Part shown: piece by piece, positions 17,401 to 24,351 of the stretch
Layout of the letters: every line of letters starts with the position of its first letter
How positions within the stretch are numbered: the stretch's first letter is position 1
Assembly: GCF_018130465.1 (NCBI RefSeq)
Contig: NZ_JAFCKJ010000004.1
Span: 1 to 64,000, forward strand
Reading direction: 5' to 3'
From: Bradyrhizobium canariense
GTDB taxonomy: Bacteria; Pseudomonadota; Alphaproteobacteria; Rhizobiales; Xanthobacteraceae
Length of the DNA: 64,000 bases
Position numbers and translations under genes: made by a program
Notes under the pieces: generated by a model
The model's input: the letters and a program-made list of their open reading frames with translations, nothing else
Database searches by the model: none
What the model was told of the DNA's origin: nothing

Positions 17401-18064
17401 AGGGATGCTTTAACAGCGCGAGGGTAGCGAGCACAGTCCTGTTGGTGATCTCAAGCTTCTGAAATATATTGCACAGGTGTACTTTGACTGTCCCTGGTGA
17501 AACGTTTAGCCGGCACGCGATCTCCTTGTTCGACATTCCTTCTGACACCAGTCGTGCGATTTGACGTTCCCGGTGTGTCAACAGCTCCAGCATGTTTTCG
17601 TTTTTGCCGACGCCGTCAGCTTCCTTGCCTGTTGGCGCCAGATCGAAATGCGTCGGCGACACATTGTGCTTCGTCAACAGCCGCAGTAATCGCAGCATGG
17701 TGTCGGGGCAGGCGCACTTCGAAACCGCGCTGCAGGCGCCCGCAGCAATCGCTGCGGTTAGATCGTGGTTGGCTTCGGCTTCGGTAAAGAACATCAGGCG
17801 CGTGGGAAGCTTCTCAGCTTTCGCAATCGCCAGGATCTCGACTGCCGTCAGATCTGGCAGGTTGTCGGCAATAAGCGCGACGTCGGGGTTCAAATTCCGA
17901 ATGGCTTCGAGGCAGCTTGTCCTACCGCTGCATGATGCGACAACGTCGAAGTCATGCTGTGCTGCGAATATCGATTTCAGGCCCTGCAGAACGATCGGTT
18001 GTCGATCTACGATCACAAGCCGGTCGCGCTTGAAGATGCTCTGCTTCGCAGACACGTCTAGCAT
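14435..18064 (-). CDS. NarL/LuxR-type response regulator with degenerate receiver and long tandem-repeat extension
   Basis: This 1209-aa protein is about five times longer than a usual NarL-type regulator. Residues 15-125 are a receiver-like domain. It keeps T94 (M-F-F-T) and K116 (V-S-K-C), but the acidic pair reads V-D20-R21 and the phospho-acceptor position is Ala66 (L-I-A-D-N-L-P), with an Asp one place later. Residues 161-218 are a full LuxR helix-turn-helix (L-T-H-R-E-R-Q-I, then G-T-V-K-V-H-L). After a short hydrophobic stretch (222-238) comes a polar extension. It holds a beta-rich segment near 520-600 and four copies of an 88-residue Ala/Ser/Glu repeat (about 741-1049) with a decayed fifth. 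The role is unknown; DNA binding with phosphorylation-independent control is inferred. Start ATG 18064 fits the receiver. Confidence 0.85.
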   Translation of the reverse strand: MLDVSAKQSIFKRDRLVIVDRQPIVLQGLKSIFAAQHDFDVVASCSGRTSCLEAIRNLNPDVALIADNLPDLTAVEILAIAKAEKLPTRLMFFTEAEANHDLTAAIAAGACSAVSKCACPDTMLRLLRLLTKHNVSPTHFDLAPTGKEADGVGKNENMLELLTHRERQIARLVSEGMSNKEIACRLNVSPGTVKVHLCNIFQKLEITNRTVLATLALLKHPSGFGTLALAFLAVAIADELKASEANDMLPDDDSIGHAGEHAGAEPWKKAILRHLVAGEFGETLPLSQGDFLAKLGQAANTAAAMEALRVAEESAGSKPWKNYGPVGSSTPNLPASPLRGTSFTQTGGDLTAEHQIPRLASNPMSSQGGDGTFATLAGALIYALDDPHLAVQSRDLGQGSIDTFVAVAGENAATKLAAITHADVNHVDNSAPGVPSHDSRLSSAHVTTGNESVAGEDARSLVSHGAEGDTLRKSVGLVDAGVGGYSRDQPMGGGNVDGNVVHRSPTDSNSTSSHSAFDFASGSSRINLAAFGALAWLHVTAATKSIPPHTLAWIYDAASNETVVYVNPTDRVLDIRDRGVLEIHLQGIVSVAESDFVDHREGAAVAITLEKLEEALTSASAIDETVLSKDNVQASIEASESTPGTAGVWAILADDGFRFQFGQSRSSLGGTARFRTSTSDSADAAEKSDGASGESVRVLSIEPAQSATAAAVGNLTSKSEPTKPDTGVSSTGLNEIVQPSVAAADSADRGNSQHASESGSAKAAATESTEAGSKPDNGVGNGAEHDASASDAPRGVAKEAKSNGVEHGNSEHSNSANAPDPAENLASSVAAADSADRGNSQHASESGSAKAAATESTEAGSKPGNGVGNGAEHDASASDAPRGPAKEARSNGVEHGNPEHSNSANAPDPAENLASSVAAADSADRGNSQHASESGSAKAAATESTEAGSKPGNGVGNGAEHDASASDAPRGPAKEARSNGVEHGNSELSNSANAPDPAENLASSVAAADSADRGNSQHASESGSAKAAATESTEAGSKPDNGVGNGAEQHAPASDAASASAAVKTADPAAVEHGNSGHSTAVNAPEAAETVDPSVVTGANAERENSQHAAQSATASEDVQPAKAAFETGSTDQEPVFRFDSEPAPATLVVVFELKDLHDPLDPHTPPGQKEDLAVIFKMVPTAPDEHAANHGGNSPHHGIVPAPHDLLI
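14920..15844 (-). repeat. 264-bp coding tandem repeat, 3.5 copies
   Basis: Near-identical units begin at 14920, 15184, 15448 and 15712, an exact 264-bp period that encodes 88 residues without breaking frame. The last unit stops matching at about 15844. A more diverged part-copy lies at about 14715-14880. The high identity between units points to recent unequal crossing-over. The repeats keep several frames open on both strands, which produces long false ORFs. Confidence 0.93.
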
Positions 18065-18227
18065 GGACCCTGCCTCAGCCCGGTCATCTACGTACTATGG
18101 CATATGGCCGAGGCCGGGCGAGATATTAAAATACAATTAATCGAATGAAGAAAGGGGCTTAGCGGGGCAAGATCGACATTGGAACCGCTGTGATGGTATT
18201 TGGGTAAGGAACTATGCCATTTGCCCG

Positions 18228-18526
18228 ATGGCAGTTGCGATTGACTGGCTCGAGGCCTACCGCGCCGGCAATATCGAGGCGATCTTAGAAATCTATGTCG
18301 AGCGGCTGCGGCGGCGGCGTCAAAACCATCACCAGCCGCGAGGCACTTCGTACCTATTGGATCGATCGCCTCCGATCGCCTCCGGCAGGCAAGTTGGACG
18401 ATCTCAATCCCTCGCACAATGACGGGACCATTATCCTACATCACCAATGCTGGTGTCATGAGTGCGCTTTTTGCGTTTGACGCCGCCGGCAGGATCAAGG
18501 AGCTAAGCCGCAATCCCTCACGCTAG
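18228..18526 (+). pseudogene. Broken NTF2-like (SnoaL-type) gene
   Basis: The region reads through as an NTF2-like protein only if the frame is changed twice. Frame one begins M-A-V-A-I-D-W-L-E-A-Y-R-A-G-N. The next frame (from about 18298) gives C-G-G-G-V-K-T-I-T-S-R-E-A-L. The last frame (from about 18440) gives Y-I-T-N-A-G-V-M-S-A-L-F-A-F-D-A and ends at TAG 18526. These blocks are in the order expected for a SnoaL-like small protein, so the gene appears inactivated by indels. The rest of 18065-18672 holds no gene I can support. Confidence 0.62.
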
Positions 18527-18672
18527 ACCCGCGGCGTGATCCAAGCCCGCAGGGGGGCACGTGCTCGACTTGCTGTGCAAGGGGGCCACAACGGGCCCAT
18601 AAGCAGTCGATGCCGGTCAGGCGGGGCGACTTCCGCTTGGTACTCGAAATCTGACGCGAATGAATACGCGCC

Positions 18673-19191
18673 CTAACGGGTGGCCGCGAGACCGCTCTCC
18701 TCCAGCCGCGTCGCGAACCAGAGTGACAGCGGCTGATCGACGACGCCGCTGACATAGACCTCCGACATCGTCACATGCTGCTTGTCCAGCACCAGCAGCA
18801 CGCCGATCCAGTACGCGAACCAGACATCCTGGTCGGTCAACGCTCTCAGCTTGTGCTGGTCGTGCTCGAGCGAGGTGTGATTGCTCGCCTTGCGGATCTC
18901 GACGCTGAGCAGGTTGTTCGGGATCTCACGCTGATGCACGACGACGTCGGGGTAGATCGACTTGCCGAGATGATCGTCGGTCGAGATGATGGTGCCGTGC
19001 GGCAAATGCAGCGTACGCTCGCCGAGCCGGTCGTAATTGCAATCGACGGCCCAGCCTGAGAACTGCCGCTCGAGATAGACGGCGAAGCGGTGCGTGATCG
19101 CGCGCTCGCCGATGTCCTTCTCGAACAGGAATGCTTCGTGCGCGTAGAAGTCCCGGAGCGCCGCGATCACCTTGTTCAGCTCGGTCTGCAT
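18673..19191 (-). CDS. PD-(D/E)XK-like protein of unknown function
   Basis: This 172-aa protein contains I-Y-P-D-V-V-V-H-Q-R and, 10 residues on, L-L-S-V-E-I-R-K. The spacing is that of the PD-(D/E)XK nuclease core found in restriction-type and repair nucleases and in many orphan proteins. The usual Lys is Arg here, though a Lys follows directly, so activity is uncertain. The N-terminus (1-35) is helical. No methylase or helicase gene is nearby, which argues against a restriction system. The ATG at 19191 follows GGAGG, so the longer ORF start at 19254 is rejected. Confidence 0.7.
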   Translation of the reverse strand: MQTELNKVIAALRDFYAHEAFLFEKDIGERAITHRFAVYLERQFSGWAVDCNYDRLGERTLHLPHGTIISTDDHLGKSIYPDVVVHQREIPNNLLSVEIRKASNHTSLEHDQHKLRALTDQDVWFAYWIGVLLVLDKQHVTMSEVYVSGVVDQPLSLWFATRLEESGLAATR

Positions 19192-19214
19192 CGTGCCTCC
19201 GGGCTCGGTCGTGA

Positions 19215-19333
19215 GTAGCCCGGATGGAGCGTAGCGCAATCCGGGGTCTCGCAAAACGCACGGCGTCCCGGATTACGCGGAGCCTGTCATCGGGCGGCGC
19301 TTTGCGCCGACCCGTTGGCTCCATCCGGGCTAC
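19215..19333. repeat. Intergenic inverted repeat (GTAGCCCGGATGGAGC type)
   Basis: GTAGCCCGGATGGAGC at 19215-19230 is repeated in inverse orientation at 19318-19333, with further CCGGG/CCCGG pairing inside. It fills the gap between two genes. It looks like one of the scattered Bradyrhizobium palindromes and contains no ORF of its own. Confidence 0.7.
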
Positions 19334-19369
19334 GTGAGGGCCGGAATTCGCGGCGCGATCGACCAGACC

Positions 19370-20917
19370 TCACATCTGGACTTCGATCAGCCGCGGCCCG
19401 GGCTCGGCGACGGCCTCGGCCAGCGCCTTGTTGAACTCGTCGGCGTTGGTGACGGCGCGGCCGGGCACGCCCATGCCCTTGGCCAGCGCGACGAAATCCA
19501 GCGTCGGCCGGTCGAGCTTCAGCATGTCGTTGGCGCGCTGGCCGGGCTCGCCGGCGCCGACATTGTCGAACTCGCCGCGCAGGATCTGGTAGATGCGATT
19601 GGCGAACACGATGGTGACGATGTTGAGGTTTTCACGGGCCTGCGTCCACAGCGACTGGATCGTGTACATCGCGCTGCCGTCGCCGACCATGCAGATCACC
19701 TTGCGGTCCGGGCAGGCGATCGCGGCGCCGATCGAGAGCGGCGTGGAGAAGCCGATCGAGCCGCCCATGTTCTGGAGCCAGTCGTGCGGAGCAGCCGCCG
19801 CCGTCGGCGGGAAGAAGGCGCGGCCGGTGGTGAGCGATTCGTCGACCAGGATCGCATTCTCCGGGATCGCATAGGCGATCGACTGCGCGATCGAGGCGTG
19901 GGTCAGTGCGCCGGTCGGCTTGAGCAGCTCCTGCACGGGCTGCGGCTTGACGTCCTTCGCGCTGGCCTTCACCGCGCCCGCAAGAGCTTCCAGCGCGGCG
20001 ACCGAATTCTCACCCCAGGAGGTCATGCGATGCACGTCGCAGCCCTCGGGCTTGAGGATGCTCGGCTTGTTCGGATAGGCGAAGAACGCCACGGGATCGT
20101 CGGACTCGACCAGCACGATATGGCGGAACCTCGCCAGCATCTGCAGCGCGTTCTCGATCACGTAATGGATGCGATCGATCGAGAAGCGGCCGCGGCCGCG
20201 CGCCATCCTGGGACGGAAGGTCGGGCCCATCACGGTGCAGCCGGTCTTGGCGGCGATGCGCTCGGCCAGCGCCAGGCCCTGCTCGCTCAGCGCACTGCCG
20301 GTCATCAGCAGCAGCGTGCCCTCGCCGTCGCCGTGCAGGATCTTTGCGGCCTGCTCGACCGCCTGCGGCGAATAACTCGCGCGCTGCTGCTCGTCGGGGA
20401 CCTCGGCGATGCCGTCCGCTTCGTTCCAGGCGGTGTCGGCGGGCAGGATCAGGGTCGCGATCTGCGGCGGGGCGCTCTTGGCGGCGGCGATCGCCGCGGC
20501 ACCGTCGGCGGCGACCGATTTGGAGTTCGGCGAGGTACGGACCCAGGACGACATCGGCCGGGCCAGGCCCTCGATGTCGGAGGTCAGCGGCGCGTTGTAG
20601 GCGATGTGGTAGACGGCGTGCTGGCCGACGATGTTGACGATGCCGGAATTCGCCTTCTTGGCATTGTGCAGATTGGCAAGGCCGTTGGCGAGACCGGGAC
20701 CGAGATGCAGCAGCGTCGAGGCCGGCGTGCCCTTCATGCGGAAATAGCCGTCGGCGGCGCCGGTCACCACGCCTTCAAACAGGCCGAGCACGCAACGCAT
20801 GCCGGGCACGCGGTCGAGCGCTGCGACAAAATGCATCTCGGAGGTGCCGGGGTTGGAGAAGCAGACGTCGACCCCGCCCTTGACCATCGTTCGCACCAGA
20901 CTTTCCGCACCGTTCAT
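19370..20917 (-). CDS. Thiamine-diphosphate-dependent enzyme, acetolactate synthase large-subunit-like
   Basis: This 515-aa protein has the three-domain ThDP fold. The N-terminal Pyr domain has the activating Glu48 (G-L-F-E-G-V) after C-F-S-N-P-G-T-S-E-M. A middle domain follows. The C-terminal PP domain has the G-D-G-S-A-M-Y-T ... N ThDP/Mg motif near 410-440. Members are often annotated as acetolactate synthase, but no FAD-site or regulatory-subunit gene is visible and the protein is shorter than IlvB (about 570-590). A decarboxylase or lyase acting on another 2-keto acid is equally likely. It is a distant paralogue of the benzoylformate decarboxylase at 37671-39293. It is monocistronic. 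Confidence 0.82.
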   Translation of the reverse strand: MNGAESLVRTMVKGGVDVCFSNPGTSEMHFVAALDRVPGMRCVLGLFEGVVTGAADGYFRMKGTPASTLLHLGPGLANGLANLHNAKKANSGIVNIVGQHAVYHIAYNAPLTSDIEGLARPMSSWVRTSPNSKSVAADGAAAIAAAKSAPPQIATLILPADTAWNEADGIAEVPDEQQRASYSPQAVEQAAKILHGDGEGTLLLMTGSALSEQGLALAERIAAKTGCTVMGPTFRPRMARGRGRFSIDRIHYVIENALQMLARFRHIVLVESDDPVAFFAYPNKPSILKPEGCDVHRMTSWGENSVAALEALAGAVKASAKDVKPQPVQELLKPTGALTHASIAQSIAYAIPENAILVDESLTTGRAFFPPTAAAAPHDWLQNMGGSIGFSTPLSIGAAIACPDRKVICMVGDGSAMYTIQSLWTQARENLNIVTIVFANRIYQILRGEFDNVGAGEPGQRANDMLKLDRPTLDFVALAKGMGVPGRAVTNADEFNKALAEAVAEPGPRLIEVQM

Positions 20918-21180
20918 CCGTCAGCTCCCGCAACCGGCAATGTCCAATAATCCGTCCGATCAATCATTGTTCGCTCGTCTCGTCAAAGCAATAGCCGGCA
21001 TCGCCGCCCTGCCCCGCGCGGCGATGCGCCGGTTTGGCTAATGCTTTTCGCCAAATTGGCGTGGTTGCGATTTGGTAACTTCCTTCATTAAGGATGCCTC
21101 CCTCACGGGGCCGTGGCTTGCGGAAAGTCCGCAAATGTGGCCTGTGACCCTGGTTGAATCGATTTTTTGCTGGGGGAACA

Positions 21181-21759
21181 ATGATCCGGTTTTTTGCCGC
21201 GCCGATTGCCGCCATCGCACTGCTGTCGGCTGCCGCCGGCGGCGCCTTCGCCGAAGAGTTCGACTCGCGCGACATCATGGGCGGCGGCCCGAATTTCTTC
21301 CGCGGCGGCTCGAGCCCGGTCCCCCGCACCACCGTCATGTATAACGGCAATTACGCCCCCGGCACGATCGTGGTGAACACCTCAGAGCGCCGGCTCTATC
21401 TGGTGCTTCAGAACGGCCAGGCACTGCGCTACGGCATCGGCGTCGGCCGCGACGGCTTCCGCTGGGGCGGCGTGCACAGGATCACCGCCAAGAAGGAATG
21501 GCCGGACTGGACGCCGCCGTCGCAGATGCTGGCCCGCCGGCCGGACCTGCCGCGTCACATGAAGGGTGGCGTCGAAAATCCGCTTGGCGCGCGCGCGATG
21601 TATCTGGGCTCGACGCTCTACCGCATCCACGGCTCCAACGAGCCGGAGACGATCGGCCAAGCGGTTTCCTCGGGCTGCTTCCGCATGACCAACGAGGACG
21701 TCAGCGACCTCTACGGCCGCGTCTCGGTCGGCACCACCGTGGTCGTGCTGAACAACTAG
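21181..21759 (+). CDS. L,D-transpeptidase (YkuD domain), secreted
   Basis: This 192-aa protein has a signal peptide (1-24, ending A-F-A) and a YkuD domain with H150-G-S-N and S-S-G-C166-F-R-M. It matches the C-terminal half of the enzyme at 13296-14156 closely (shared A-L-R-Y-G-I-G-V-G-R, E-W-P-D-W, N-P-L-G-A-R-A-M-Y-L-G) but lacks the long linker. It would cross-link peptidoglycan stem peptides in the periplasm. ATG 21181 follows GGGGGAACA; the TTG at 21154 in the same frame is not needed. Confidence 0.9.
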   Translation: MIRFFAAPIAAIALLSAAAGGAFAEEFDSRDIMGGGPNFFRGGSSPVPRTTVMYNGNYAPGTIVVNTSERRLYLVLQNGQALRYGIGVGRDGFRWGGVHRITAKKEWPDWTPPSQMLARRPDLPRHMKGGVENPLGARAMYLGSTLYRIHGSNEPETIGQAVSSGCFRMTNEDVSDLYGRVSVGTTVVVLNN

Positions 21760-21844
21760 CCGGCGGGCGAACTGCGGGAACCCGCAGGGCGCGTGAATAT
21801 GCGGTCTTGTGCGCGCGACGCGAATACGGCAGCGTCGCCTGGCA

Positions 21845-22660
21845 ATGAGCGCATTGGCCCCGCCTTCGTCCGGCATTCGTATCGCCCTGCTGGCGCTCGC
21901 CACCTTAGCGTTCGCCCCTGACACCGCTACCATCGCCGTCGCGGGCGAATTGCCCGCGGTCGCCTCGCGCCAGCGCGCCGAGAAGAAGAGTTTTACCGAC
22001 GGCGAGATCGTCGATGGCTTTCTGAAGACGGCGTTCGGCGCCGAATACCACCTTGCCGGTCGTGTCGACCGCATCCGCAAGTTCGACGGGCCGGTGCGCG
22101 TGTTCGCCGAGAGCGACCGCGCCGACCGCAAGGCGCAGCTCGCGAAGGTCGTGGCCGACATCGGCAACCGCGTCCAGCATCTCGACATCGCCATGATCGA
22201 CACCAGCGAGGCGGCGAATGTGCGGGTGAAGCTCGTGCGCGACCGCGATCTCTTCCGCACCATCTCGAGCTTCTACGGTGCGGAGAAGGCCCGCGAGATC
22301 CGCACCTCGCTCGATCCGCAATGCCTGTCCGGCTTCCGCAAGAACGACAATTTCGAGATCGAGCATTCCGACGTCATCCTCACCGTCGACAACGGCGATT
22401 TCACCTTCCTCGACTGCGCCTATGAGGAGCTGCTGCAATCGCTCGGCCCGATCAACGACACCAGCAGCGTGCCCTGGACCATGTTCAACGACAACGTCTC
22501 GATGGGCTATTTCGACGTCTACGACCAATACATCCTCAACCTGCTTTACGATCCCCGCATCAAGCCGGGCATGACCGTGCAGGAGGTCAAGGCGGTGCTG
22601 CCCGACGTGCTCGCGGATGTGAGGATGTGGGTGAAGCGCGTGAATGATTTGAAGGATTAG
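21845..22660 (+). CDS. DUF2927 domain-containing exported protein
   Basis: This protein of about 271 aa has an N-terminal signal or anchor (about 10-33, ending A-V-A-G). It carries a DUF2927-type domain through F-L-K-T-A-F-G-A-E-Y, E-I-R-T-S-L-D-P-Q-C-L-S-G-F, and the late F-D-V-Y-D-Q-Y-I-L-N-L-L-Y-D-P-R. The family is found in alphaproteobacteria; its role is unknown. I chose ATG 21845 over 21809, which would add an Arg-rich lead. It follows an L,D-transpeptidase gene by 85 bp in the same direction, so both may serve the envelope. Confidence 0.8.
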   Translation: MSALAPPSSGIRIALLALATLAFAPDTATIAVAGELPAVASRQRAEKKSFTDGEIVDGFLKTAFGAEYHLAGRVDRIRKFDGPVRVFAESDRADRKAQLAKVVADIGNRVQHLDIAMIDTSEAANVRVKLVRDRDLFRTISSFYGAEKAREIRTSLDPQCLSGFRKNDNFEIEHSDVILTVDNGDFTFLDCAYEELLQSLGPINDTSSVPWTMFNDNVSMGYFDVYDQYILNLLYDPRIKPGMTVQEVKAVLPDVLADVRMWVKRVNDLKD

Positions 22661-22709
22661 GGTCTTTACACTCCGGGGCCGGCCTGGAAACGCCGACGGA
22701 TCACATCCG

Positions 22710-22794
22710 TAGGATGGGTAGAGCGAAGCGAAACCCATCAAACTGCTTCGACGGCAATGAAGGTGATGGGTTTCGCTTCGCTCTACCCATCCTA
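22710..22794. repeat. Perfect 31-bp inverted repeat (AGGATGGGTAGAGCG type)
   Basis: Arms 22710-22740 and 22764-22794 are perfect reverse complements separated by 23 bp. The motif contains TGGGTAGAGCGAAGCG. It sits between two convergent genes and may act as a bidirectional terminator, but it looks like a mobile intergenic palindrome. Confidence 0.85.
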
Positions 22795-22815
22795 CCCGTT
22801 CATCGCCACATCCTA

Positions 22816-23943
22816 CTATTTCACGAGATCGGCAACCGTGGTCGCGGCCTTGAGGCCGGTGCCGGTGAGGACCGCGACCGTGGTCTCGTTCGCCTTGATG
22901 GCACCGGTGGCGGATAGTTTTTCCAGCGCCGCGGCAGCACTTGCGCTGGTCGGCTCGGCGAACAGGCCCTGCCGCGCAAGACGCCGCAGCGCGGTGACGA
23001 TCTCATCCTCGGTGAGCGCGACGGTGCCGCCGCCGCTCTCGCGCAACGCGCCGATGATCTCGCGCAGGCGCAGCGGATGCTTGATCGCGGTGCCTTCGGC
23101 GATGGTCTTGTTCACCTCGCGGGCTACAGGCGTGTCGACGCCCGCCTGAAAACTCGCATCGATCGGCGAGCAGTTTTGGGGCTGCGCCGCGAACAGCCGC
23201 GGCAGCTTTGCGATCTGGCCTGCCTTGCGCAACTCGCGGAAGCCGAAGGCGCAACCGAGCAGAGAGCTGCCGGCGCCGACGGGGACAATGACGTTGTCGG
23301 GGGCGCGAAAGCCGAAATCTTCCCAGATCTCATAGGCGAGCGACTTGGTGCCTTCGAGAAAGAACGGCTGCCAGTTGTGGCTGGCGTAAAAGGTTTGTTG
23401 CGACTGGCGGATCGCCTCGGCCTCCGATTCCTCGCGCGGGCCCTCGACGAGCTGCACGGCCGCGCCATAGGCGCGGACCTGCGCGATCTTGGCCGGTGAC
23501 GTCGATGCAGGCGCGAGAATCTTCACGCGCATGCCGCCGGCGGCACCTAACCCCGCCATCGACGAGCCGCCATTGCCGGACGAGTCCTCCAGTATGGCGT
23601 CGACGCCAATCTGTCGAAGGAAGGACAGCATCACGGAGGAGCCCCGGTCCTTGAAGCTGCCGGTCGGGTTGAACCATTCAAGCTTGAAGAACGGGCGCAG
23701 CTCGCCCCAGGCCTGCTGCACCAGCGGCGTGCAGCCTTCGCCGAGCGTGATCGGAGTCTTGATCTCGACCGGCAGCGCCGCCCGGTAGCGCCAGAGCGAT
23801 CGCGTGCGCGGCTCGATCTCCTCCCGCGACATCCCCGCCCCCGGCGTCACCAGCAGCGGCGTGCGCTCGTCCGAGCACCAGCGCGGCTGGTCCAGCGGAT
23901 AGAGCTGTCCGTTGCGGGGATCGATGTAGCTGGCGGCGGGCAT
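22816..23943 (-). CDS. Threonine synthase-like PLP-dependent enzyme
   Basis: This 375-aa fold-type II PLP enzyme has the Schiff-base lysine in P-T-G-S-F-K-D-R-G near residue 100, an Asn-containing S-S-G-N-G-G-S-S motif and V-G-A-G-S-S-L for phosphate binding. Threonine synthase converts O-phosphohomoserine to threonine. Some short members of the family act on other beta- or gamma-elimination substrates. The N-terminal zone reads Y-I-D-P-R-N-G-Q-L-Y-P-L, as in long threonine synthases. The ATG at 23943 follows TTGGAG; an extended ORF to 24081 adds an unlikely lead. No thrA or thrB is nearby, so a paralogue with another substrate is possible. Confidence 0.8.
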   Translation of the reverse strand: MPAASYIDPRNGQLYPLDQPRWCSDERTPLLVTPGAGMSREEIEPRTRSLWRYRAALPVEIKTPITLGEGCTPLVQQAWGELRPFFKLEWFNPTGSFKDRGSSVMLSFLRQIGVDAILEDSSGNGGSSMAGLGAAGGMRVKILAPASTSPAKIAQVRAYGAAVQLVEGPREESEAEAIRQSQQTFYASHNWQPFFLEGTKSLAYEIWEDFGFRAPDNVIVPVGAGSSLLGCAFGFRELRKAGQIAKLPRLFAAQPQNCSPIDASFQAGVDTPVAREVNKTIAEGTAIKHPLRLREIIGALRESGGGTVALTEDEIVTALRRLARQGLFAEPTSASAAAALEKLSATGAIKANETTVAVLTGTGLKAATTVADLVK

Positions 23944-24226
23944 GGCGGTCTCCAAGAAAGGCGATAAGGAAGGCGGTAAGGCAAAGGCGATCTGCACGTT
24001 GGGTTTGATGACACGTTTTGTCCGGAAACTCGACGCCAGGCGCGCCAACCATGCAGCGCCCCTTGAAAAAATGAAAACCATAACTACTTCAGCCCCTTAG
24101 ACAGATCGCGCGGGCAGAACGGCGAGGCCGGCCAGCGCGAGGTTGCGGTGCTCACGCAGGTCCGGCCGGCCCGCCGATGACGGGAATTTGGCCGCGAACC
24201 GCCCCGCCTCGCGCAGCACGATTAAC

Positions 24227-24253
24227 TTGTCTGTCGCGACTGCCCGCTACAAT
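24227..24253 (+). promoter_or_regulatory. Possible promoter of the URC operon
   Basis: TTGTCT (24227-24232) and TACAAT (24248-24253) resemble sigma-70 boxes, but the spacer is only 15 bp. They lie about 100 bp before the first URC gene, in the otherwise empty 408-bp gap 23944-24351, in which I see no gene. Confidence 0.3.
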
Positions 24254-24351
24254 ATGTTGGATTGAGCTCGCGCCGCCGGTGTTCCGCATCGGCAGCGCGA
24301 CGAGCCAGGCCCGTCCGAGCGGCGGGCCGTTGGCTTTTTAGGAGTTTGGTC

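Noticed and set aside
19334-20950. 538-aa plus-strand ORF
   Set aside because: Antisense shadow of the ThDP enzyme, rich in Gly, Arg, His and Asp, with no motif.
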